NCBI GenBank assembly: GCA_041675005.1
Contig: JBAYUQ010000013.1
Coordinates: 1 to 64,000 of the forward strand
From: PGYR01 sp041675005
GTDB lineage: Bacteria; Bacteroidota; Ignavibacteria; Kapaibacteriales; UBA2268
Length of the DNA stretch: 64,000 nucleotides
Direction of reading: 5' to 3'
Shown here: positions 51,659 to 60,149 of the stretch, piece by piece
Position numbering within the stretch: the stretch's first letter is position 1
How the letters are laid out: every line of letters starts with the position of its first letter
Translations under genes and position numbers: made by a program
Notes under the pieces: generated by a model
Told to the model about the DNA's origin: nothing
Database searches by the model: none
The model's input: the letters and a program-made list of their open reading frames with translations, nothing else

Positions 51659-53401
51659 TTATTCTAAATATTTCTCGGATACCAGTTCCCCATCTTTATA
51701 TACTTCTTCTTTTGCTTCATAACCTAACTCTGAGTAAAAGATTTGTTTTCCTACCTTCTTACCTTCCTTATATTCGACTATTGATGACATAGCTCCATTT
51801 TCATAGTACCATATCCAAGAGCCAGACTTTTTACCTTTCACAAATGTTCCTTCAGTAATTATAACACCACTATCACTGTAGTTATAATATGCGCCATCCT
51901 CAACACCCTCATTTAGATTAAACTCATGTTGGACTTGACCATTCTCGGCATAAAATGATTTCCAAAGTCCATGTTTCAATCCATTCTTGTAAGTACCTTT
52001 CTCAATTATATTATCAGTTGTATCGTAAAAAACTAAGTAGTCACCATTTCCATTGACTATCATAGGATTTCCATTTCTATAAAATGCCTCTTTTATTATA
52101 TACTTATTATCTACGATTGAAGCTAATTCAAATATTTCCCCATTAGAATGATATATTTTCCACTCATCGACTCTCTCTCCCGACTTTACTTTACCAACCT
52201 GTTTTAATTGTCCATTTTCATAGTATGTTTTATAAAGACCATTCCCATTTACTATATTCCTTTTTCCCTTACTATCCTGTTGATATATAAACGACACTTC
52301 TCCCTCTTTATAGCTATAACTCTCAACTAAAGTTCCTAAAGAATCATAATAAGAACCAACACCATTCAACTCGCCATCTTCAAAGTTACCAACAAAACTA
52401 ATCGTCCCATTTTCATAATATGATTTCCATTCTCCTGTTTGCAAATCCCTAGTATAATTACCTGTCGTCATCAAATTACCAGATTCGTAATATGATATAT
52501 AAGAGCCGTGTAATCGCCCCATAACGTAAATACTTGAATCGTAGATGGTGCCACTCTCATAGTAACTAACCAAGCTACTAGTAAATAATCCATTTCTGAA
52601 ATTTGAGATAGTGTTCAGTTTACCATTTTCATAATTTTGAATCCAAATACCTTCTTCTTTCCCATTTTTATATTCACCATAATATCTTAAACTACCATCT
52701 ATATTAAAATATTCCCATTTTCCAGTTTCTAATCCATTCTCTATTTTACCAGTATATTCTATATTCCCATTTAGGTCATAATGAACTATTTCACCATTGA
52801 CACTGCTAGAGATATAGTAGGCCAAAATAACTAATACAAAAAATGTAATCCCAACGGATGGCAGCCGCATTCGATCATGTAGAGGAGATAGGTCTAAAGA
52901 CTCTTTGTAGTTCTCAGGTATAGGTCTGAATGACATTCTATATCCTACATAAATAGCAAAAGCATAGAAGAATACATCCATTCCTGAAAATGATTCTTTC
53001 ATTATAGTATTTACTAGACTCCAATCAAGGTATGTGAATACTTCTAAATATGTCATCCCATTCTCATTGACCAAAAAGCCAATTTGGCTGAAAAAATTTC
53101 CTAAAAAACAACCTAGGAAAGCTAAACTAGCACCGAGTACCCCATACCTAGTTTCAAACCCAGCACCAAAGAATTTCACCCCATGTCCTACAATCATCCC
53201 TACCCCAATGGCCATATATCCAATCTGCATTTCAGCAGCAACTGTAATAGCAGCCCACATAACCGCACACAATAAAGATAGGAATAATCCGCCTACCACG
53301 GCATAAGAGAAGTTTTGATGACTATTTAATCTATTTTGAAAATCAAGTGATAAGCTTTCGAACTCTATTTTTTCTGTAGCTTCTTCTTTTTTATTAAACA
53401 T
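51659..53401 (-). CDS. Membrane protein with C-terminal MORN/YwqK-type repeats
   Basis: 580 residues. Residues ~30-205 contain four to five helices. From ~210 to the end there are many ~22-residue MORN_2/YwqK repeats (for example GKWEYFNIDGSLRYYGEYKNG, YYENGKLNTISNFRNG, GSWIWYYENGAMSS). MORN-type repeats form beta-hairpin ribbons that bind surfaces or protein partners. Such proteins are often labelled YwqK-family antitoxin, but no toxin gene is adjacent and the length (~370 residues of repeats) is unusual, so that name should not be trusted. The repeat region is probably outside the cytoplasm if topology is as drawn. Confidence 0.75.
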   Translation of the reverse strand: MFNKKEEATEKIEFESLSLDFQNRLNSHQNFSYAVVGGLFLSLLCAVMWAAITVAAEMQIGYMAIGVGMIVGHGVKFFGAGFETRYGVLGASLAFLGCFLGNFFSQIGFLVNENGMTYLEVFTYLDWSLVNTIMKESFSGMDVFFYAFAIYVGYRMSFRPIPENYKESLDLSPLHDRMRLPSVGITFFVLVILAYYISSSVNGEIVHYDLNGNIEYTGKIENGLETGKWEYFNIDGSLRYYGEYKNGKEEGIWIQNYENGKLNTISNFRNGLFTSSLVSYYESGTIYDSSIYVMGRLHGSYISYYESGNLMTTGNYTRDLQTGEWKSYYENGTISFVGNFEDGELNGVGSYYDSLGTLVESYSYKEGEVSFIYQQDSKGKRNIVNGNGLYKTYYENGQLKQVGKVKSGERVDEWKIYHSNGEIFELASIVDNKYIIKEAFYRNGNPMIVNGNGDYLVFYDTTDNIIEKGTYKNGLKHGLWKSFYAENGQVQHEFNLNEGVEDGAYYNYSDSGVIITEGTFVKGKKSGSWIWYYENGAMSSIVEYKEGKKVGKQIFYSELGYEAKEEVYKDGELVSEKYLE

Positions 53402-53521
53402 ATTGTCCTCCCAAAGATTGATATTTAATCCAATTAAAATTCTATTGAAACCTTTTGTTCACTCTAAAATTACTCTTTTTTTATTAATTTCGCAACATAC
53501 ATATCACTAGCAGCATAAAAT

Positions 53522-54184
53522 TTGATTATCCCCGACAATATAATATATTCCAATAGACAAACCTTTAGTTTGGAGATAGACGAGTGGGGTAAACTCACTA
53601 TTCGCGCTCCCAAGAAGGCAACGGAGAGAGAAATACAGCAAGTATTAGTGGAGAAACAGCGATGGATACTCACAAAGCAACAATCAGCTAAGAGCAAAAA
53701 GCCGAAAGACTATAGCTTCGATGGGACAGAAGAATTCTTCTTCTTGGGTAAAAAATATCCTGTGTTATTTCATTCGGAGCAAGATATTATTATCTTCGAT
53801 GGAGAGCAATTTCTGATTAATGAGTACTACCGAGAAAAACTACAAGAGATAATGACAAATTGGTACAAGGATAAAGCTCTAAAAATCGCGTCTTTCCTAA
53901 CTGATAAATATACCGACAAACTCGGGATAAAGCACAGGAACGTAAAAATAACATCCGCTAAAACCCGATGGGGCTCATGTAGTAGCCAAAAGAATATAAA
54001 TATTAATTGGCGATTGGTTCTTGCTCCGTTACAAGTTTTAGAATATGTAGTAGCTCACGAAGTAGCCCACCTCAAGTTTATGGATCACTCTACTAATTTT
54101 TGGCGAACAGTAGAAGAATTGCAACCAAGTTACAAGACTTACAAGAAATGGCTGAAAGACAATCACAATTTGCTAAGGTTCTAA
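53522..54184 (+). CDS. YgjP/UPF0762-like zinc metallopeptidase-type protein
   Basis: 220 residues, TTG start at 53522. The motif H179-E-V-A-H183, with H189 in FMDHSTNFW, fits the zinc site of YgjP/WLM-like metal-dependent hydrolases, preceded by the characteristic TSAKTRWGSCSSQKNININWRL. The N-terminal part, IRAPKKATEREIQQVLVEKQRWI, is also family-typical. Cytoplasmic; the substrate is unknown (some family members act as accessory nucleases/peptidases in restriction loci). There is no restriction gene nearby. A full-length, normal-length family member. Confidence 0.85.
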   Translation: MIIPDNIIYSNRQTFSLEIDEWGKLTIRAPKKATEREIQQVLVEKQRWILTKQQSAKSKKPKDYSFDGTEEFFFLGKKYPVLFHSEQDIIIFDGEQFLINEYYREKLQEIMTNWYKDKALKIASFLTDKYTDKLGIKHRNVKITSAKTRWGSCSSQKNININWRLVLAPLQVLEYVVAHEVAHLKFMDHSTNFWRTVEELQPSYKTYKKWLKDNHNLLRF

Positions 54185-54271
54185 GCAAAGAAAATTCGTT
54201 TATATCCGAAATATCATTAATTTGCGGTTATCCAAATGTAATATTATCATAATAAACTAATAGCTACAATT

Positions 54272-56122
54272 ATGTCTCCAAAAGAAATCTCCAAATTCCT
54301 AGTCGGTATAGAACTATTCAACGAATTATCTGATGAACAAAGACTCGTTTGTGCAACTAATATGAAAATATTAGACGTAAAGAAAGGAACTATACTCATA
54401 GAGCAAGGCTCAGATAGAGATACTCTATTTATAATCCAGAAAGGAACAGTAACAGAGTATATAGAAAGGGATAAAAACAAGCGAACGGTGCTCAATCATT
54501 ACAAGCCTAGCGAAGTATTTGGTGAAGGTGCACTTATGGATAATTATCCTTATGCTATGTCTGCCAAAGCAGCTACAGATTGTAGAATGATAATATTACG
54601 TAGAACTGAGTTTTCGAAAATGATGGAATCACACACTGGAATAGTAGTTAACCTCATATCCGCAGCGTCTCGTATTATAGCACGACGTATGCGTAGTTCT
54701 TCGTACCAAGATAGTAATATCTCTATGAGATATGCAACTGGTGCTACGAGAATAGAAGAAGATATGATTGGTAAAAAGGAAGTTCCAGCTGATGCACTAT
54801 ATGGCATACAGACCCTTAGAGCGGTAGAGAATTTCAAGATAAGCGGAGTAACGCTTAGATTATATCCTAGATTTATCAAATCACTAGCTATGGTCAAAAT
54901 GGCTGCCGCTAAGGCGAACAAAGACCTAGGTGAATTAGAGCCACATATAGCTGATGCCATAGTAGAGGCCTGCGAAGAGATAATAAGTGGAAGATACCAC
55001 AATAATTTCGTCGTGGATATATTCCAAGGTGGTGCAGGTACTTCTACTAATATGAACGCAAACGAAGTGATTGCTAATAGAGCTTTATTGATAATGGGTA
55101 AGCAAATAGCTGAATATGATTATTGTCATCCTAATAATCACGTAAACTATGCACAATCTACGAATGATGTATATCCAACTGCGCTCAAGATTACTTTGCT
55201 TTACTTCAATGATAAATTAGTACAAGCATTAAAACAGTTGATAGAATCATTTGATAAAAAATCAAAAGAGTTCGCTCACATACTAAAAGTCGGACGTACA
55301 CAATTGCAAGATGCCGTACCAATGACATTAGGGCAAGAGTTTGCTACATTTGCAAATACTTTGCGTGAGGAAATAGATAGATTGAAAGAGAATGCTAAAC
55401 TATTCAACGAGATAAACCTCGGTGGTACTGCTATTGGGACAGGATTGAACGCCAACCCAAAATATAGAAAATTAGCAGTTAGTTATTTAAAAGATATTTG
55501 TGAATATCCAGTCAAATCAGCGAAAGACCTAGTTGAGGCTACACAAGATACTGGAGCTTTCGTTATGTATTCTTCAGCTTTGAAGCGTCTAGCTATAAAG
55601 CTATCTAAGATAAGTAATGATTTGAGATTACTAAGCTCAGGCCCAAGAGCTGGATTATGGGAAATTAATCTACCTGCTATGCAACCGGGTTCTTCTATTA
55701 TGCCTGGTAAAGTGAATCCAGTAATACCAGAAGTAGTTAATCAAATTGCTTATAATGTAATAGGTAATGATTTAACTATAACAATGGCTGCCGAAGCTGG
55801 TCAATTACAATTGAACGTAATGGAGCCAGTTATTGCGATGAGTTTATTCGAGAGCTTGCAACACCTTAAAAATGGTATTACGACTCTTGCTACGCGCTGT
55901 ATAGATGGAATAACAGCTAATGAAGATCATCTTCGTGAGATGGTTCAAAATAGTATTGGTCTTGTAACTGCACTTGTACCTAAGTTAGGATACGAAGTAT
56001 GTTCGAAACTAGCTAAGGAAGCTCTAGAGACTGGTGCTAGCGTATATCAACTTACTTTAGACAAAGGATTAATGTCCAAAGCTGAGTTAGATAAAATGCT
56101 ATCGCCTAAGCGAATGGTCTAA
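54272..56122 (+). CDS. cNMP-binding-type domain fused to aspartate ammonia-lyase
   Basis: 616 residues. Residues 1-150 are a cyclic-nucleotide-binding-type barrel (IELFNELSDEQR, KKGTILIEQGSDRDTLFIIQKG, FGEGALMDN, then helices with RRTEFSKMM). The conserved arginine of the phosphate cassette (RxA) is replaced: YPYAMSA. Residues 158-616 are a complete aspartase: RIEEDMIGKKEVPADALYGIQTLRAV, GAGTSTNMNANEV, AQSTNDVYPTA, GTAIGTGLNA and the lid loop GSSIMPGKVNPV (473-484). It converts L-aspartate to fumarate and ammonia. There is no in-frame stop or internal start that would separate the two parts. Fumarase cannot be wholly excluded, but KEVPADALYG favours aspartase. The N-terminal domain may gate activity. 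Confidence 0.9.
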   Translation: MSPKEISKFLVGIELFNELSDEQRLVCATNMKILDVKKGTILIEQGSDRDTLFIIQKGTVTEYIERDKNKRTVLNHYKPSEVFGEGALMDNYPYAMSAKAATDCRMIILRRTEFSKMMESHTGIVVNLISAASRIIARRMRSSSYQDSNISMRYATGATRIEEDMIGKKEVPADALYGIQTLRAVENFKISGVTLRLYPRFIKSLAMVKMAAAKANKDLGELEPHIADAIVEACEEIISGRYHNNFVVDIFQGGAGTSTNMNANEVIANRALLIMGKQIAEYDYCHPNNHVNYAQSTNDVYPTALKITLLYFNDKLVQALKQLIESFDKKSKEFAHILKVGRTQLQDAVPMTLGQEFATFANTLREEIDRLKENAKLFNEINLGGTAIGTGLNANPKYRKLAVSYLKDICEYPVKSAKDLVEATQDTGAFVMYSSALKRLAIKLSKISNDLRLLSSGPRAGLWEINLPAMQPGSSIMPGKVNPVIPEVVNQIAYNVIGNDLTITMAAEAGQLQLNVMEPVIAMSLFESLQHLKNGITTLATRCIDGITANEDHLREMVQNSIGLVTALVPKLGYEVCSKLAKEALETGASVYQLTLDKGLMSKAELDKMLSPKRMV

Positions 56123-57480
56123 GATTTAGCAACTTCAGTTTTTACTTTATCTTGTTTATTCAGATCTCTACGCATTAAGATATAACCAAGAGTACCGGAG
56201 AAAATGGACCCTAATAGGATACCTATTTTCGAATACATCTCCTGTGGTGCATTTGGTCCGAAAGATAGTGCCGAGATAAATAGCGACATAGTAAACCCGA
56301 TACCCGTTAGTATAGCTACATAGTAGTATTGTCTAAACGGTATTCCTGGCTGTAAACTCACAATGTTGAATCTATTTGCTAACCACACGAATGAAGCAAC
56401 TCCTATCTGTTTACCTATGAATAGACCTGCAAATACACCAGTAGTTACTGGGTTAATCAATGCTCCTAAATAGAAGTTTTCAAAGTGAATGCCCGCATTT
56501 GACAGTGCGAAAAGTGGCATAATCAAGAAAGATACATACTCATCTATTCCTCTTTCTAATCTAAGTAATAGTGGCTGTACTTTATCTGAAAGTAAATCCA
56601 TGTTATACAAAGCATCCGCTTCATATTCTGTAAGGAAATCTGTTTTCGTTTGGAATAATTTTGATCTGAATTTACGCCATAGTCCTTCAGTATTCTCTAC
56701 AAATTTTTGCTTATCAATTAGGGCATAAGATGGAATAGTGAATGCCGTTAGTACACCAGCTATAGTAGCATGTACACCAGATTTCAGCATAGTAAACCAC
56801 ACAAGACCACCGATTGCAAGATAGAAAAGTGGACTCATAACCTTTAACCTATTACCGACTAACATAATAAATAGGAATAAGAAACTTAGTAGTAGATAAT
56901 GAAGACTGATAGTGGAAGTATAAAATACAGCTATAACAACTACTGCTGCTATATCATCGACTATAGCTAGAGCCGCTAAAAAGATTTTAAGTGATTGAGG
57001 AACTTTATCACCGAGTAAATACAATACACCTAGTGCAAATGCAATATCCGTAGCCATAGGAATGGCCCAACCGTGTAGATTATCAGTACCTAAGTTAAAT
57101 AGAGTATAGATAGTAGCTGGTACCAAAATCCCACCGAGTGCACCCATAATAGGGAGCATGGCTTTCCTTAAAGTTGATAACTCACCTATCAGTATCTCTC
57201 TTTTTATCTCTAGCCCTACAAGGAAGAAAAACACTACCATCAGTAAGTCATTTATCCAATGGTGTAGAGACTTGTCAAGTGTAAAGTCACCAATACCGAT
57301 AATAAAATGCGTGTGCCATAACTCAAAGTAAGATTCCCACCAAGGAGAGTTAGCCCAAATCATTGCTATCATAGTACATATTATTAGTACTATACCACTG
57401 GCAGATGCATTAGCTGTAAACTCTTGGTACGTTCTTGCTATTGTAAATTCACTTTTGGCGAGGTCAATTTTCTTTTTCAT
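56119..57480 (-). CDS. nhaA: NhaA-type Na+/H+ antiporter
   Basis: 453 residues, longer than E. coli NhaA (388) because of an inserted region (~265-305). Twelve helices. The adjacent aspartates in LAIVDDIAAVVVIAVFYT are the ion-binding pair; ATDIAFALGVL and GIGFTMSLFI are other conserved segments. It exchanges Na+ for H+ across the inner membrane. Its stop overlaps the aspartase stop by 4 nt (convergent). The 247-nt upstream region is hairpin-rich (see the ncRNA candidate). ATG 57480 is followed by MKKKIDLAKSEF. Confidence 0.92.
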   Translation of the reverse strand: MKKKIDLAKSEFTIARTYQEFTANASASGIVLIICTMIAMIWANSPWWESYFELWHTHFIIGIGDFTLDKSLHHWINDLLMVVFFFLVGLEIKREILIGELSTLRKAMLPIMGALGGILVPATIYTLFNLGTDNLHGWAIPMATDIAFALGVLYLLGDKVPQSLKIFLAALAIVDDIAAVVVIAVFYTSTISLHYLLLSFLFLFIMLVGNRLKVMSPLFYLAIGGLVWFTMLKSGVHATIAGVLTAFTIPSYALIDKQKFVENTEGLWRKFRSKLFQTKTDFLTEYEADALYNMDLLSDKVQPLLLRLERGIDEYVSFLIMPLFALSNAGIHFENFYLGALINPVTTGVFAGLFIGKQIGVASFVWLANRFNIVSLQPGIPFRQYYYVAILTGIGFTMSLFISALSFGPNAPQEMYSKIGILLGSIFSGTLGYILMRRDLNKQDKVKTEVAKS

Positions 57481-57574
57481 TAAGTAGTTTTTTTATTCTT
57501 GTAATTCTAATAATCCTAAAGATAGATAAAAAGCTTATTTATTTTAATATAATCCTATATTTATAGGTATTTAT

Positions 57575-57725
57575 TTCAGTGCAATGGGCATCAAGGATTC
57601 ATTACTTGAGAGATGCACTAAATCTATCGAAATTACCGATAGATTACATGAGATATAGATGCAACCACTTGCCTACCTGTACCTAGATGAGTACAGGAAG
57701 AGGGCACTAAATGGGATTAAGGAAG
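57575..57725 (-). ncRNA. Structured leader candidate upstream of nhaA
   Basis: Four hairpins in 150 nt without an ORF. In coordinate order: AGTGCA...TGCACT (57578-57619) with inner TCAAG/CTTGA; AATCTATCG/CGATAGATT, perfect 9 bp (57621-57645); GCAA/TTGC (57661-57672); CCTGTAC/GTACAGG, perfect 7 bp (57676-57697). On the minus strand ATTTAGTGC occurs twice and either copy can pair with the 3' GCACTGAAAT, so two exclusive folds are possible. A small CCTAT/ATAGG hairpin lies at 57554-57567. It could be a cis-regulatory leader of nhaA or a separate RNA; the orientation is not certain. Confidence 0.45.
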
Positions 57726-57727
57726 GT

Positions 57728-58321
57728 TTAGTTCTTACCGTTTTTGCTCTTATGCCGCAAATTTAAAAAAAGGGAAATCAGAAATGCTAAACCAAATACG
57801 GAAATCAAAACTATAAGCAGTCGAATATCAGATTTAAGTTTTATTTCCTCGGCAGCCATTGTTATTATGGTGGCTTCTAATGTATCTATTCTGTTTTCAG
57901 TCTCGGCAGCAGCTATTGCTTCCTGCCCCATTCGACCTAATTCTATCTTATAATAACGGTCCAAATACTCATTGGAACCAGAGTAATTTCGAATTCGCTG
58001 ATAGAAATTAGCCAAATCCAAGTAAATAGCTACATTGTTGAATTCCGCACTATCCATTATTGCTATAGCTTTTAGATAATAGTACTCAGCTGATTTATTA
58101 GCTTCTAAGTGGTCATAACACTTCGCCTGATAATAATTCTTATTGAATATATCTTCGAGCGAGGTCTCAATAGTTACTTCATCTCCGATTATATTAAGTT
58201 GATAAAGTGCTGAATCAATGGTTCCATTTTTACAAAACTCCATTCCCTTTTCTAAATGTATATTGTTAGAAAAAAGTGATACCGGCAATATAATAAGTAA
58301 AGAAAGTATAACTCTGATCAT
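57728..58321 (-). CDS. TPR-like membrane-anchored protein
   Basis: 197 residues. N-terminal signal (1-18). Residues ~20-130 form helices spaced like TPR units (NYYQAKCYDHLEANKSAEYYYLKAIAIM, NVAIYLDLANFYQRIRNYSGSNEYLDRYY). A C-terminal helix (~167-187, LLIVLISVFGLAFLISLFL) precedes a short basic tail. It could be an inner-membrane-anchored periplasmic scaffold. It is the last gene of the coaD-to-here operon, starting by a one-base overlap with the previous stop. Function unknown. Confidence 0.65.
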   Translation of the reverse strand: MIRVILSLLIILPVSLFSNNIHLEKGMEFCKNGTIDSALYQLNIIGDEVTIETSLEDIFNKNYYQAKCYDHLEANKSAEYYYLKAIAIMDSAEFNNVAIYLDLANFYQRIRNYSGSNEYLDRYYKIELGRMGQEAIAAAETENRIDTLEATIITMAAEEIKLKSDIRLLIVLISVFGLAFLISLFLNLRHKSKNGKN

Positions 58322-59052
58322 TACTCCCCCGTAACAGGCGAATTTGTAATTACATAATTTGGCATTCTGAAAAATATGTCATCTATCTCCATCTCTTCTA
58401 TAGATATGGGTTTGAGTATTATCTTGAGATCATCGTATTCTATCTCGGCATAAAGGTAAGGTGCTTTTGCTTTTTCATAATATTTATTCTCATATCCGTA
58501 AGTATGTTTCTTGAAATACTCGGGATTCATGTACATATTAGGATCATAGTAATAGTATTTCTTAAATTTATCAGTTACTATACTTACCATTCTCAGATTT
58601 CTGCCTAAAACTTGAAAGTCACTTTTTTCATCTAATATAGAATAGATCGTTGAATTTTCAATTGCGGCATTTTGATAATATAATGTATCCAAATACTTCA
58701 TTTTTCTGTATTGAGCATTATCCCGTAAGTATTTTATATATTCAACTTTACCACCTGTGTACTGCATAGCATATCGTCCTTTGCTATAGGTACATACTAG
58801 CGTATCACCGAATACATCTTTTAATGGTTGATATTTTTTCTTGTCCGCAGTTGTTTGCAATATAAGTTGGAAAGTTATTCTACCTTCGAAGCTACCTTTT
58901 GGGTCAATATTCTCATCTACAATCCCAACTTTACTATTGTCAATTATACCCATAGTCGAATCTACTACAGCAGGAGTATCATTATCGATTTTCTTGGCAT
59001 CACATGAACTTAAGAATGCCAATAATGCTAATACAGTTATTATATTTTTCAT
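58321..59052 (-). CDS. Lipoprotein of unknown function
   Basis: 243 residues with lipobox SSCDAKK (C17). The mature part is beta-rich (GSFEGRITFQLILQTT, KGRYAMQYTGGKVEYIKYL, FKKYYYYDPNMY) and looks like one of the Bacteroidota 'DUF4412-like' lipoproteins (a beta-sandwich with KxRYxM/KxEYI motifs), but I cannot confirm this. It overlaps hisC by 4 nt and the TPR gene by 1 nt, so it belongs to the kynurenine/coaD operon by transcription only; a functional link is not visible. Confidence 0.65.
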   Translation of the reverse strand: MKNIITVLALLAFLSSCDAKKIDNDTPAVVDSTMGIIDNSKVGIVDENIDPKGSFEGRITFQLILQTTADKKKYQPLKDVFGDTLVCTYSKGRYAMQYTGGKVEYIKYLRDNAQYRKMKYLDTLYYQNAAIENSTIYSILDEKSDFQVLGRNLRMVSIVTDKFKKYYYYDPNMYMNPEYFKKHTYGYENKYYEKAKAPYLYAEIEYDDLKIILKPISIEEMEIDDIFFRMPNYVITNSPVTGE

Positions 59053-60149
59053 TTTATTTTCGCTAATACGTTTTCAAATACTTTTATCGCTCTATCCGTT
59101 TGTTCATCAGTCCCTGAGTTTATCCTGATACAGTTGGGCAGCCCAAACATACCCAAAGGTCTAACTACAAATCCTTGCTCAAGTGATTCTGCCGCGAATT
59201 GGTTAGCCGTATCACCGTCTTTCAGTTCTATCATAGTGAAATTTGCCTTTCCATCAGTATGTTTTACTCCAACTTTGCTGAAAAACTCTTTCAATTTAGC
59301 TAAATTTCTCTTATTTGTATCGATAGTTTTTACAATAAATTCCGAATCATCTAAAGCAGCAACGGCTGCTTTTTGTGCTAATATATTTGGTTCGAAAGGC
59401 AGTTTTACTCTATACATATAGTCTATTAGCTCTTTGGGGCCAAAGGCAAAGCCGACTCTAATACCAGCTAATCCATAAGATTTGGACATTGTTCGCAATA
59501 CGATTAGATTGTTACATTCGTAGTCCAATCCGTTCGGACAATCATCATATTCTCCAGAGTAAGCATAATATGCTTCATCTAGAACTACTAATACATCCGA
59601 GGGTACTTCTTTCATAAATTCTTCGAACTCACTCTTAGTAGCCATAACACCAGTAGGATTATTGGGATTTGCTAGATAAACAATCCGTGTACTTCTACCA
59701 ATTGCTTTGAGCATAGCTTTCAAATCATAAGAGTAATCTGCTTTCAGAGGGACTTTAACTATACTTCTATTCAACTTATTAGCATTAACAAAAGCACCGA
59801 TGAAGGTAGCATCAGCCATCACTATCTCTTGCTCTTCAACTGTAAATGCTTTGAAAACATCTGCGATAATAGAGTCAGACCCACTACCAGTTATAATACA
59901 CTCTGGTGGCTTATTGAAATGTTTTGCAATTGCATTAACCAAATCAGGTGCTGATGGATTAGGATAAACAGAAATCTCTTCTACACTGTTTTTTATTGCC
60001 TCTATTGCTAGAGGAGATGCTCCTAACGGATTCTCATTGGAAGCTAAGTTCACTAGCTGCTTGAAAGCTTCCCTAGAAATCTGTTTTCCTACTTGATTAC
60101 CAGATTTATATGGCTTTAAAACTCTTATATGGTCAGGAATATGAATCAT
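59049..60149 (-). CDS. hisC: Histidinol-phosphate aminotransferase
   Basis: 366 residues, fold-type I PLP enzyme. K223 in TMSKSYGLAGIRVG binds PLP; NPNNPTGV is the conserved helix-cap motif; SNENPLGASP is the N-terminal signature of HisC. It transaminates histidinol phosphate in histidine synthesis, but an aromatic/kynurenine aminotransferase role is possible since it follows kmo directly (one-base overlap of stop and start). The other his genes are not in this window. The next gene overlaps by 4 nt. Confidence 0.88.
   Translation of the reverse strand: MIHIPDHIRVLKPYKSGNQVGKQISREAFKQLVNLASNENPLGASPLAIEAIKNSVEEISVYPNPSAPDLVNAIAKHFNKPPECIITGSGSDSIIADVFKAFTVEEQEIVMADATFIGAFVNANKLNRSIVKVPLKADYSYDLKAMLKAIGRSTRIVYLANPNNPTGVMATKSEFEEFMKEVPSDVLVVLDEAYYAYSGEYDDCPNGLDYECNNLIVLRTMSKSYGLAGIRVGFAFGPKELIDYMYRVKLPFEPNILAQKAAVAALDDSEFIVKTIDTNKRNLAKLKEFFSKVGVKHTDGKANFTMIELKDGDTANQFAAESLEQGFVVRPLGMFGLPNCIRINSGTDEQTDRAIKVFENVLAKIK

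Noticed and set aside
51659..52800. Toxin-antitoxin system from the YwqK-type label of the MORN repeats
   Set aside because: No toxin-sized neighbour; the label is a family name carried over from a short protein.
53470..53697. Minus-strand 75-residue ORF over the YgjP-like gene start
   Set aside because: It lies in the opposite frame of a good plus-strand gene with family motifs, has cysteine-rich unnatural composition and no start signal.
54550..55002. 150-residue minus-strand ORF inside the aspartase fusion
   Set aside because: Antisense to a conserved enzyme; no signal, motif or ribosome site.
57600..57700. tRNA gene in the hairpin region before nhaA
   Set aside because: The stems do not match tRNA arm lengths; there is no TTCGA loop and no acceptor stem.
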